Origin: UBA4615 sp044368415
GTDB lineage: Bacteria; Pseudomonadota; Gammaproteobacteria; Burkholderiales; Burkholderiaceae_E
NCBI GenBank assembly: GCA_044368415.1
Contig: JBIPLJ010000012.1
Span: 16,646 to 80,645 of the forward strand
Length of the DNA stretch: 64,000 nt
Direction of reading: 5' to 3'
Below the pieces are notes generated by a model, which was not told where the DNA came from, did no database searches, and saw nothing but the letters and a program-made list of their open reading frames with translations. The position numbers and the translations under genes are program-made. Below, in pieces: positions 15,097-22,683 of this stretch (positions are counted from its first letter, which is position 1; every line of letters begins with the position of its first letter).

Positions 15097-15841
15097 CCAG
15101 CGGATCCGGCGCGCCCGGCGCGCGCGCCGGGGCGGCTCCGGTCGCCGGGGCATCACCCGGCGGCTGCACCTGCGGTATCGGCCGCAGCACCGGATCGGCA
15201 TGCAGCACCGGCTCGGCCGGTACCACCGCATCGGCCGGCCGGTCGGGCTCGTGACCGGCCCCGTCGTGGTGGCCCACCTCGGGCGCACCGTGCGTCCCGT
15301 CGCCGCGCGCACCCCGTGAGCGGGCGTGCTGGCGCAGGTAGCGCGAGGGCTCGGGCCGGCCGTCCTGGCGCCCGAACAGCAGCCGCGACAGCTCGGTCAG
15401 GGCCTGCTGGTACACACCCCGCTTGAACTCGATCACCGCGTCGAGCGGGATCCAGTAGTCGTTCCAGCGCCAGGCGTCGAACTCGGGGTGCTCGGTGGCG
15501 CGCAGGCACACGTCGGAATCCTTGCCGATCAGGCGCAGCAGGAACCAGATCTGCTTCTGGCCGCGGTAGTGCCCGCGCCATTCGCGGCGCACCCAGTTCT
15601 GGGGCACCTCGTAGCGCAGCCAGTCGCGGGTGCGACCGATGATCCGAACGTGCTCCGGATGCAGCCCGACCTCCTCGTGGAGCTCGCGGTACATCGCCTG
15701 CTCGGGCGTCTCGCCCCGGTCTATGCCGCCCTGCGGGAACTGCCACGAGTGCTCGCGGATGCGCTTGCCCCAGAAGACCTCGTTGCGCGGATTGACCAGG
15801 ATGATGCCGACGTTGGGGCGATAGCCGTCCTTGTCCAGCAT
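15092..15841 (-). CDS. rppH: RNA pyrophosphohydrolase (Nudix hydrolase)
   Basis: Protein of 249 aa. It removes pyrophosphate from the 5' end of mRNA and so starts 5'-dependent decay. The first ~155 residues match RppH closely: MLDKDGYRPNVGIIL, then the Nudix box from Gly38 to Leu60 (GETPEQAMYRELHEEVGL) with the metal-binding Glu residues. The remaining ~90 residues are an unconserved Pro/Ala/Gly/His-rich tail, longer than in E. coli (176 aa), that runs into the tandem-repeat tract. It is divergent from proS. On its own strand a perfect TATAAT lies 33 bp before the start. Confidence 0.93.
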   Translation of the reverse strand: MLDKDGYRPNVGIILVNPRNEVFWGKRIREHSWQFPQGGIDRGETPEQAMYRELHEEVGLHPEHVRIIGRTRDWLRYEVPQNWVRREWRGHYRGQKQIWFLLRLIGKDSDVCLRATEHPEFDAWRWNDYWIPLDAVIEFKRGVYQQALTELSRLLFGRQDGRPEPSRYLRQHARSRGARGDGTHGAPEVGHHDGAGHEPDRPADAVVPAEPVLHADPVLRPIPQVQPPGDAPATGAAPARAPGAPDPLA

Positions 15842-15873
15842 GGGCTACCCCTCGATCCCTTAGAATTGAATCG

Positions 15874-15879
15874 ATTATA
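15874..15879 (-). promoter_or_regulatory. Candidate -10 element for rppH
   Basis: On the minus strand this reads TATAAT, a perfect sigma-70 -10 hexamer, inside an AT-rich island unusual for this genome. It would give a leader of about 25 nt before the rppH ATG. The -35 is not convincing. The same island may also serve divergent proS. Confidence 0.5.
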
Positions 15880-15917
15880 TCGACGCGCCCGCATCGCAGC
15901 GGGACGATCCTGCCCCC

Positions 15918-17702
15918 ATGAAAGCCTCCCGATTCCTGATCACGACGCTCAAGGAAGCGCCCGCCGACGCAGAGGTCGCCAGCCACCGGCTGATGACGCG
16001 CGCGGGCATGATCCGCAAGCTCGCCGGCGGCATCTACACGTACATGCCGATGGGCCTGCGCGTGATCCGCAAGGTCGAGGCCATCGTGCGCGAAGAGATG
16101 AACCGGGCCGGCGCGATCGAGCTGCTGATGCCGGTGATCCAACCCGCCGAGCTCTGGCAGGAGTCTGGCCGCTGGGAGAAGTACGGCGCCGAGCTCATGC
16201 GGATCAAGGACCGCCACGACCGCGACTTCATCGTGCAGCCCACCTCCGAGGAGGTGATCACCGACATCGCCCGCCAGGAGATCCGCAGCTACCGGCAGAT
16301 GCCGAAGAACCTGTATCACATCCAGACGAAGTTCCGCGACGAGCGGCGCCCGCGCTTCGGCGTGATGCGTGGGCGCGAGTTCACGATGAAGGATGCGTAC
16401 TCGTTCGACCGCTCGCCCGAGACCGCGCTCGTCAGCTACCAGGCGATGTTCGACGCCTACATGCGGATCTTCGAGCGGATGGGCCTGCAGTTCCGCGCGG
16501 TCGCCGCCGACACCGGGTCGATCGGCGGCTCGGCCTCGCACGAGTTCCAGGTGATCGCCGACACCGGCGAGGACGCGATCGCGTACTGCGCCGACTCCGG
16601 CTACGCGGCCAACGTCGAGCTCGCCGAGGCGCTGCCTCTGCTGGCCGAGCGCGCTGCGCCCGTCCAGCCTTTCGCGAAGACGCAGACGCCGGGCCGCGCC
16701 CGCTGCGAGGATGTCGCCGCATTGCTCGGGCTGCCGCTGCAGCAGACGGTGAAGTCGCTGGTGCTGGCGGTCGACGAACTCGAGCCGCTCGAGGACGGCG
16801 CAGACCCCGACACGCCGCGGCGCATCGTCTTCACGCAGGTCTGGCTGCTGCTGGTGCGCGGCGATCACGAGCTCAACGAGATCAAGGCCGGCAAGGTGCC
16901 GGGCCTGGCGGGCTTCCGTTTTGCGACCGAAGCCGAGATCGTCGCCCACTTCGGCTGTACGCCGGGCTACCTCGGCCCGATCGGCACGGTGGTTCCGGTC
17001 AAGCTGGTCGTCGACCGCACGGTCGCGAACATGAGCGACTTCGTCTGCGGCGCCAACATCGTCGACCACCACTTCACCGGCGTGAACTGGGGGCGCGACC
17101 TGCCGACGCCGGGGGAGGGCGGGGTGACCGTCGCCGACCTGCGCAACGTCGTCGAGGGCGACCCCTCGCCCGATGGGCGCGGGGTCCTGTCGATCCAGCG
17201 CGGCATCGAGGTTGGCCATGTGTTCTATCTCGGCACCACGTACTCCACCGCGATGAATGCCAGCTTCGTCGACGAGGACGGCAAGTCCAAGCCCCTCGAG
17301 ATGGGCTGCTACGGCATCGGCATCACCCGGCTGCCGGCGGCTGCCATCGAGCAGAACCACGACGACCGCGGCATCGTCTGGCCCCGGCCGATCGCGCCGT
17401 TCGACGTCGTGATCACGCCGCTTGGCTACTCGCGCTCGCAAAACGTCAAGGCCGCCGCTGACGGGCTGTACGATCAGCTCATTCAGGCGGGCATCGACGT
17501 GATGCTGGACGACCGCGACGAGCGGCCGGGAGCGATGTTCGCCGACTGGGAGCTCATCGGCGTGCCGCTTCGCGTCACCGTCGGCGAGCGCGGGCTCAAG
17601 GAAGGCCAGTTCGAGCTGACGGTACGGCGGGGGATGACCACCACGCAGGTACCGCTCGACGGGGCCTTCGACGCGGTGACGGAAGCGCTCAAGGCGTGCT
17701 GA
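15918..17702 (+). CDS. proS: Prolyl-tRNA synthetase (class II, bacterial type)
   Basis: Protein of 594 aa that charges tRNA-Pro. The N-terminal catalytic domain (about residues 1-220) has motif 1 around GLRVIRKVEAIVREEMNRAGA, motif 2 RDERRPRFGVMRGREFTMKD and, after the insertion, motif 3 MGCYGIGITRL. The ~180-residue editing domain (about 225-400) that hydrolyses Ala-tRNA-Pro is present. The C-terminal anticodon-binding domain (about 480-590) ends the protein. This is the full bacterial ProS architecture. The next gene starts within its last codons. Confidence 0.97.
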   Translation: MKASRFLITTLKEAPADAEVASHRLMTRAGMIRKLAGGIYTYMPMGLRVIRKVEAIVREEMNRAGAIELLMPVIQPAELWQESGRWEKYGAELMRIKDRHDRDFIVQPTSEEVITDIARQEIRSYRQMPKNLYHIQTKFRDERRPRFGVMRGREFTMKDAYSFDRSPETALVSYQAMFDAYMRIFERMGLQFRAVAADTGSIGGSASHEFQVIADTGEDAIAYCADSGYAANVELAEALPLLAERAAPVQPFAKTQTPGRARCEDVAALLGLPLQQTVKSLVLAVDELEPLEDGADPDTPRRIVFTQVWLLLVRGDHELNEIKAGKVPGLAGFRFATEAEIVAHFGCTPGYLGPIGTVVPVKLVVDRTVANMSDFVCGANIVDHHFTGVNWGRDLPTPGEGGVTVADLRNVVEGDPSPDGRGVLSIQRGIEVGHVFYLGTTYSTAMNASFVDEDGKSKPLEMGCYGIGITRLPAAAIEQNHDDRGIVWPRPIAPFDVVITPLGYSRSQNVKAAADGLYDQLIQAGIDVMLDDRDERPGAMFADWELIGVPLRVTVGERGLKEGQFELTVRRGMTTTQVPLDGAFDAVTEALKAC

Positions 17703-18439
17703 CAGACAGTAACCGGACGAAGACCGAGGCAGGAGCGAGATGGCGGGCGCGCGCGACCGCGATCGTGTCCACCGTCGTGCTCGCCGCAGGGCTGGCCATG
17801 CCGTCAGCTGCACGCGCTGGTGCACAGCTCTACGAGCCGCTGTCGGACTCCGTGCGTGTCGCGCTGGTTGCGGCGCTGCAGGACCGCTCCCCGCCCGAAC
17901 CCCGCTTCGCCTCCACGATGGAGCGGGTCGACTGGCTCGCCGAGATGGCCGAGCGGCTGCCCGCGCGGCACAAGCCGACCCACGCCGAGCGCGTCGAGTT
18001 CCTGCAGATGGTCCGCTATGAGGCGCAGCGTGCCGGTCTGGACCCGCAGCTGGTGCTCGGCCTGATCCAGGTCGAGAGCGGCTTCCGGCGCCATGCGATC
18101 TCCTCGGCCGGGGCCCGCGGCTACATGCAGGTGATGCCGTTCTGGACGCGGCTGATCGGTAACGGCGAGCCCTCGGGCCTGTTCGACGCGCGAGCCAACC
18201 TGCGTTATGGCTGCGTGATCCTGCGCCACTACCTCGACATGGAGCGCGGCGACCTGTATCGCGCGCTCGGCCGCTATAACGGCAGCCTGGGTCGCCCCGA
18301 GTATCCGAACATGGTGCAGGCCGCCTGGAAACGCTGGGCGTACGAGCCGGGTCCGCGGCTGCAGCAGGTGTCGGCGCCGGCCACGCCATCGATGCCGGGT
18401 GGCCTCTCGGCGCCCAGCGGGCCGTCCGCGCTGCGCTGA
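17696..18439 (+). CDS. Lytic transglycosylase (SLT domain)
   Basis: Protein of 247 aa beginning at a GTG that overlaps the proS stop. An N-terminal signal peptide (about residues 20-41, ending AARA) exports it. The SLT domain carries the catalytic Glu127 in GLIQVESGF, then SSAGARGYMQVMP and the NLRYG and RYNGS motifs of family 1 transglycosylases. It cleaves the MurNAc-GlcNAc bond of peptidoglycan with formation of 1,6-anhydroMurNAc. That product feeds recycling by AmpD and Mpl, both also encoded in this window. The C-terminal ~30 residues are Pro/Ser-rich. Confidence 0.9.
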   Translation: MLTDSNRTKTEAGARWRARATAIVSTVVLAAGLAMPSAARAGAQLYEPLSDSVRVALVAALQDRSPPEPRFASTMERVDWLAEMAERLPARHKPTHAERVEFLQMVRYEAQRAGLDPQLVLGLIQVESGFRRHAISSAGARGYMQVMPFWTRLIGNGEPSGLFDARANLRYGCVILRHYLDMERGDLYRALGRYNGSLGRPEYPNMVQAAWKRWAYEPGPRLQQVSAPATPSMPGGLSAPSGPSALR

Positions 18440-18536
18440 CGCCGGTCCGCGGCCGGCGCCTGCGCCGTGCTGCTGGCGGCGGCGTCGATGATGATGCGGC
18501 CGAGGTTCGAGGCGGGTCGCTGACAGCGACTGCGCC

Positions 18537-20105
18537 TCAGCCAGTCCGGAAATGCACGAGCAACTGCGTGAGTCCCTGTGCCTGCGTTCGCATCGACTCG
18601 GCCGCCGCGCTCGCTTCCTCGACCATGGCGGCATTCTCCTGGGTGTGTTGCCCGATCTCGGAGACAGCCAGATTGACCTGATCGATACCCTCCGACTGTT
18701 GTTCAGTGGCGGCCGAGATTCGCTCGACCGTCGTGCTGACGTGAACGATCGATTCGACGATCCTGTCCATCGTCTGGCCGGCCCGCTGCACTTCGCCGAC
18801 CCCCGCATCGATACGTTCGACGGATGCACCGATCAGCCCGCGGATCTCGCGCGCCGCACTGCCGCTGCGCTGAGCGAGCGTGCGCACTTCGGCCGCTACG
18901 ACGTTGAACCCGCGTCCCTGCTCGCCCGCTCTCGCGGCTTCCACCGCCGCGTTCAAGGCCAGGATGTTGGTTTGGAACGCGATGCCATCGATGACGCCGA
19001 TGATCTCGGCGATCTTCTTGGCATGTGCGTCGATCTCGTTCATCGTGGTGATGGCGACGCCGATCGCGGTGCTGCCTTCGCGGGCCACCGCAGCTGCGTC
19101 GCGCGCCAGGCGGTCGGCCTCGCGCGCGCCGGTCGCACCCTCGTGGACCGTCGCTGCCAAGGCCTCGATCGACGCCGCAGTCTTCTGCAATGCGACGGCG
19201 GTATGCTCGGTGCGAGCTGACAGCGCTGCGTTGCCCCGGGCGATCTCCCCCGAAGCCTGGCTGACTTGGCCGGCGCTGGAGCGGATCCCGGCCACCACGT
19301 CGGACATCCGGCTCTGGGCCGCCGTCAGGGCGGCGAGCACGCGCCCGGTGGCGTCGGTGGAGTTCGATTCCAAAGGGCGTGCCGCCAGATTGCCGTCGGC
19401 AACCTCATCGGCCAATCGTGATGCGTCCGCGAGCGGCTTCACGATGAGCCGGGACATGACTGCCGAGATGGTCAGCGTGGCCAATACCGCCAGTGCGATG
19501 ACCGCGCCGATCGTGATCTGGTTCGACTGCGCCAGGCGGCTGCCCTCCGCGCCCGCAAGCCTTGCATGCTCGGTCTGTAAGACGACGATGTCGTCGAGCG
19601 TGCGCTGAACCGTGGCGTAGTGACCCTCCATCGTCGTCATATAGGAGGCAGCGTTCCCGAGCATGACGCTCTTGATTTCGAGCGTCTCGCTGGCGTTCTC
19701 AGCGTACTTCTGGAACGCACCCGATGCGGTCGCCATCAATTGCTTCTCGTCCACGCTGGCTTCGGGATCAACAGCCCTGGCCTGCAGTGCTTCGCCGTAC
19801 CGGACGAGTTCGGCGCGGATCGTCTTGTCGAGCGCCTCGATGCGCGCGGCTTTGTATCCCGCGCCTTCCCAGGCCAGGCTCTGGTTCACCTGGGCGTTGA
19901 TCACCGAGATGCGCCGTGCCAGCTGTCCGGCCTGTGCGACGCGGGGTACGCTGACCTCGGCCAGCCCGGACAGCGACTTCGATAGCCGGTCATTGGCGAA
20001 GAAGCCGATGCCGCCTGCAACCATCAGGCACAGGATGGCCACGATCGGGGCGACGGATACCTTCGCTCCCACCGATGCGTTCAATATCCACCGCTGCATT
20101 GGCAT
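18537..20105 (-). CDS. Methyl-accepting chemotaxis protein
   Basis: Receptor of 522 aa: first membrane helix (about 15-37), a helical periplasmic domain of the four-helix-bundle type (about 38-190), a second helix (about 194-216) and a HAMP domain. The cytoplasmic signalling coiled coil has the conserved tip IIGVIDGIAFQTNILALNAAVEAARAG. It lacks a C-terminal CheR/CheB pentapeptide; the end is LLVHFRTG. Its periplasmic part has no Cache fold. A soluble Cache-domain protein is encoded 61 bp upstream on the same strand and may present ligand to it. Operon order is TRAP binding protein, Cache protein, receptor. Confidence 0.93.
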   Translation of the reverse strand: MPMQRWILNASVGAKVSVAPIVAILCLMVAGGIGFFANDRLSKSLSGLAEVSVPRVAQAGQLARRISVINAQVNQSLAWEGAGYKAARIEALDKTIRAELVRYGEALQARAVDPEASVDEKQLMATASGAFQKYAENASETLEIKSVMLGNAASYMTTMEGHYATVQRTLDDIVVLQTEHARLAGAEGSRLAQSNQITIGAVIALAVLATLTISAVMSRLIVKPLADASRLADEVADGNLAARPLESNSTDATGRVLAALTAAQSRMSDVVAGIRSSAGQVSQASGEIARGNAALSARTEHTAVALQKTAASIEALAATVHEGATGAREADRLARDAAAVAREGSTAIGVAITTMNEIDAHAKKIAEIIGVIDGIAFQTNILALNAAVEAARAGEQGRGFNVVAAEVRTLAQRSGSAAREIRGLIGASVERIDAGVGEVQRAGQTMDRIVESIVHVSTTVERISAATEQQSEGIDQVNLAVSEIGQHTQENAAMVEEASAAAESMRTQAQGLTQLLVHFRTG

Positions 20106-20166
20106 GCGCTCCGGTTGGTGCTGCGAGATCGGCGGCGCGGGTCGGCCCGTGCAGGGGCCAGGCTGC

Positions 20167-20637
20167 TCAACGATAGACGCCGACGCCGACGAAACCGTCG
20201 AATCCTTCGGTCTTGCGGACGTACGAGACCTTGCTTTCGATCTTCTTGGACTGCGGGTGAGGCCATTCGTACTCGACCCAGCCGCCGCCCTTCTGCGCCA
20301 TGGCGCGCAGCTCCTGGATCAGCGGCTTGCCGTCCGGGTCCTTCAGGTCGATCAGGTTCTTGCCGACGAGCTTGTCGTTGGCGCCGTGCGCGACGTTGAC
20401 GCCCTTCATGTCGTACGCGAACACGTAGAGGTCCTTCTTCTGCCAGGCCTTGTTGCTCTTGTCGGTGAAATCCTTGAAGGCCTGCTCTGCGCCGACCTTC
20501 TTCACGTGCTCCACGGCCAAGTCGACCATTGCCTTCGCTTCGTCGCGCGAGCCGAATTCCTGCGACAGTGCGTGTAACGGGAGACCGAGGCCAGCGAGGG
20601 CACCCAGCATGCAAAGGAAGCTCCTGCGACTCGTCAT
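20167..20637 (-). CDS. Stand-alone periplasmic Cache-domain protein (sCache_2 type)
   Basis: Protein of 156 aa. A twin-arginine-like signal (SRRSFLCMLG, then a hydrophobic stretch, to about residue 26) is followed by one Cache domain: LYVFAYDMKGVNVAHG, LVGKNLIDLKDPDGKPLIQEL and GGGWVEYEWPHPQSKKIESK. There is no membrane anchor, kinase or signalling domain. The same sequence pattern recurs in the periplasmic domain of the kinase at 24841-26211. This suggests that both bind the same kind of small carboxylic acid. A GGAGG site precedes the start. Its role as a soluble ligand-binding adaptor for the chemoreceptor or kinase is an inference. Confidence 0.85.
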   Translation of the reverse strand: MTSRRSFLCMLGALAGLGLPLHALSQEFGSRDEAKAMVDLAVEHVKKVGAEQAFKDFTDKSNKAWQKKDLYVFAYDMKGVNVAHGANDKLVGKNLIDLKDPDGKPLIQELRAMAQKGGGWVEYEWPHPQSKKIESKVSYVRKTEGFDGFVGVGVYR

Positions 20638-20768
20638 ACGGTTACCTCCAAGGTTACGGTGAGTGTTGTGCGCTGCGACGCAGCTCTACGCGCCGTGTCT
20701 TTGATGATGCGGGACTCCGCATACGTCGATGCACCGATGACTGGCGGGAAATCCGGGCAAATGACGTC

Positions 20769-20784
20769 GGACCCCTCGGGGTCC
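20769..20784. terminator. Hairpin between the Cache and TRAP binding-protein genes
   Basis: GGACCCC TC GGGGTCC is a perfect 7-bp inverted repeat (as a hairpin, 6 bp with a CTCG loop). It lies between two minus-strand genes and has no T-run. It may be an mRNA processing or stabilising structure separating the abundant binding-protein message from the downstream receptor genes. Confidence 0.3.
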
Positions 20785-20819
20785 GGCATCTCAGCAGCCG
20801 GGCGGGCCGGAGCAATGTG

Positions 20820-20839
20820 TCCGTGTCACCTGACACGGA
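20820..20839 (-). terminator. Hairpin just after the TRAP binding-protein gene
   Basis: TCCGTGTCA CC TGACACGGA is a perfect 9-bp inverted repeat starting 9 bp past the stop codon of the TRAP binding-protein gene. The lack of a U-tract makes intrinsic termination doubtful; 3' stabilisation of the binding-protein mRNA is an alternative. Confidence 0.4.
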
Positions 20840-20848
20840 GCAAACGGC

Positions 20849-21937
20849 TCAGCGCCGGATCGACGCCATGTAGTCGTCGAAGGTGTTCTCGGTGACGCGG
20901 AACCAGGTGATCAGATCGCGCTGCACGCCGAAGTAGTGGTCGTGCAGCTTGCGAAACTCCGGGAACTTCTCGCGCGTCTCGGCATAGACCTCCTGCGTGG
21001 CCTTGAAGCACGCATCCATGACGGGCTTCGGGAAGGGCTTGAGGACGGCACCCGAGCCGACGAGCCGCTTGATCGCCTGCGGATTCGTCGCGTCGTAGCG
21101 GGCGAGCATGTATGCGTTCGCCTCTTCGCAGGCCGCCTCGAGCGCCGCCCGGTACTCGGCCGGGAGTGCTGCGAGTGCCTTGTCGTTCGCGATCGCGTGC
21201 ACACCGAGGCCGCCCTCCCACCAACCGGGGTAGTAGTAGAACTTCGCGACCTTGTGGAAGCCGAGCTTCTCGTCGTCATGCGGTCCGATCCACTCGGCGG
21301 CGTCGATCGTGCCCTTCTCGAGCGACGGATAGATGTCGCCGCCGGCGATCTGCTGCGGCACGACGCCGAGCTTCGTGAGCACCTGGCCGGCGAAGCCGCC
21401 GACCCGGAACTTCAGGCCCTTCAGGTCTTCGACGCTGTTGACCTCCTTGCGGAACCAGCCGCCCATCTGAGCGCCGGTGTTGCCCGCGAGGAAGCAGGTC
21501 ACGCCAGCGACGCGTGAGCTGAACTCGTTGTACACCTCTTTGCCACCCATCTGATGCCACCACGCCGCGTGCTGGCGAGCGTTGAGGCCGAACGGAATCG
21601 CCGCGCCCACGGCCCAGGCCGGGTCCTTGCCGAAGAAGTAGTAGAGCGCGGTGTGCGCCATCTCGACGTTACCGGCCTGGACCGCGTCGAGCACCTGCAG
21701 CCCCGGAACGATCTCGCCGGCCGCGTGCACGGAGATCTGGAACCGGCCTCCCGTCAGCGCGGCGACGCGCTTCGAGATCACCTCGGCCGCGCCGAAGATC
21801 GCATCAAGGCTCTTCGGGAAGCTCGACGCGAGACGCCAGCGGACGGTGGGTTGTGCGGACACGATGGCGGGGGCGGCGACGAGCGAGCCGGCGGCCGTGG
21901 CGGCGGCGGTTCGCGAGAGGAACGTGCGACGGGACAT
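20849..21937 (-). CDS. TRAP transporter substrate-binding protein, TakP-like (2-oxo acid/lactate type)
   Basis: Periplasmic binding protein of 362 aa with a twin-arginine signal peptide (SRRTFLSRTAAA, cleavage near VSAQP). The stretch EWIGPHDDEKLGF followed by KVAKFYYYPGWWEGG, and the FRVGG and GAQMGGWFRKE motifs, are those of the TakP group. TakP-type proteins bind 2-oxo acids or lactate together with a cation. It delivers substrate to the DctQ/DctM membrane pair encoded divergently 200 bp away. An AAGGAGACC site precedes the ATG. Family assignment is firm, the exact ligand is not. Confidence 0.9.
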   Translation of the reverse strand: MSRRTFLSRTAAATAAGSLVAAPAIVSAQPTVRWRLASSFPKSLDAIFGAAEVISKRVAALTGGRFQISVHAAGEIVPGLQVLDAVQAGNVEMAHTALYYFFGKDPAWAVGAAIPFGLNARQHAAWWHQMGGKEVYNEFSSRVAGVTCFLAGNTGAQMGGWFRKEVNSVEDLKGLKFRVGGFAGQVLTKLGVVPQQIAGGDIYPSLEKGTIDAAEWIGPHDDEKLGFHKVAKFYYYPGWWEGGLGVHAIANDKALAALPAEYRAALEAACEEANAYMLARYDATNPQAIKRLVGSGAVLKPFPKPVMDACFKATQEVYAETREKFPEFRKLHDHYFGVQRDLITWFRVTENTFDDYMASIRR

Positions 21938-21999
21938 GGGGTCTCCTTAGGGTATGGGTGACGATCGCGGGGCAGTTGACCATTGCGTCCGCGTGCTGT

Positions 22000-22048
22000 G
22001 TAGCCCCCCTCGCATTCGTGCGGACCCCGACTGAGCAGTACTACGTAG
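22000..22048. promoter_or_regulatory. Candidate regulator sites in the TRAP intergenic region
   Basis: The 206-bp spacer between the binding-protein and permease genes holds GTAGCCCCC at 22000-22008 and ACTACGTA at 22040-22047, the latter inside the palindrome CTACGTAG (22041-22048). Both short words also occur in the spacer upstream of the Cache kinase (26324-26342). This suggests binding by the NarL-type regulator of this locus. Confidence 0.45.
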
Positions 22049-22143
22049 GCGCGCTGCGCGCGATCGCGGACGCGCGGCGGGCGTCGCTTGCCGATACTGC
22101 GCGGTGCCCGAACGGGGCTGCTTCGTGATGACTGGAGAACGCC

Positions 22144-22683
22144 TTGAAATGGCTGCTGGCGATCGCTCGTGCGATTGATCGGATGAATGCGACCTTCGGT
22201 GCGGTGGCCGCGGCGGCGGTCTTCGCCGCGTGCATGGTGTCGGCGGGAAACGCGACCGTGCGCTACCTCGCCAACTCGAGCTCCAACGCCTGGCTCGAGA
22301 TCCAGTGGTACCTGTTCGGCGCCTGCGTGATGCTCGGCGCGAGCGACGTGCTGCGCCTGAACGAGCATGTCCGCGTCGACGTCCTCTACGGCCGCCTGAG
22401 CGGGCGGTCGAGGGCGTGGGTCGACCTGCTGGGCATGCTGGTGTTCCTGCTGCCGGTGACCGTGGTCATCGGCGTCATGGCGTGGCCGTGGTTCGTCGAT
22501 GCGTACCGCACTCACGAGATGTCCGGCAATGCCGGGGGGCTGGTGCGCTGGCCGGTGAAGCTGCTGCTGCCGTTGGGATTCGGCCTGCTCGCGCTCCAGG
22601 GGCTCTCGGAGATCGTCAAGCGGGTCGGTTTCCTCACCGGCGTGCACCGGATGGACACCCACTACGAGAGGCCGCTGCAATGA
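22144..22683 (+). CDS. TRAP transporter small permease (DctQ-like)
   Basis: Membrane protein of 179 aa with four predicted helices (about residues 12-37, 50-68, 92-117 and 135-160). The motif NAWLEIQWYLFGACVMLGA is typical of DctQ subunits in the mannitol/chloroaromatic branch. It starts at TTG (22144) behind GGAGA; no ATG in frame fits the conserved N-terminus. It overlaps the large permease gene by 4 bp (ATGA). With DctM it forms the cation-coupled transporter fed by the TakP-like binding protein. Confidence 0.88.
   Translation: MKWLLAIARAIDRMNATFGAVAAAAVFAACMVSAGNATVRYLANSSSNAWLEIQWYLFGACVMLGASDVLRLNEHVRVDVLYGRLSGRSRAWVDLLGMLVFLLPVTVVIGVMAWPWFVDAYRTHEMSGNAGGLVRWPVKLLLPLGFGLLALQGLSEIVKRVGFLTGVHRMDTHYERPLQ

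Noticed and set aside
15153..18389. A 1078-codon open frame on the minus strand opposite proS and the transglycosylase gene
   Set aside because: It is the antisense shadow of proS in a GC-rich genome: Arg/Ala-rich, no domains, and proS is unmistakable on the other strand.
18516..18530. GTCGCT/AGCGAC inverted repeat between the transglycosylase and chemoreceptor genes as a terminator
   Set aside because: A 6-bp stem without a T-run in a GC-rich convergent gap is weak evidence.
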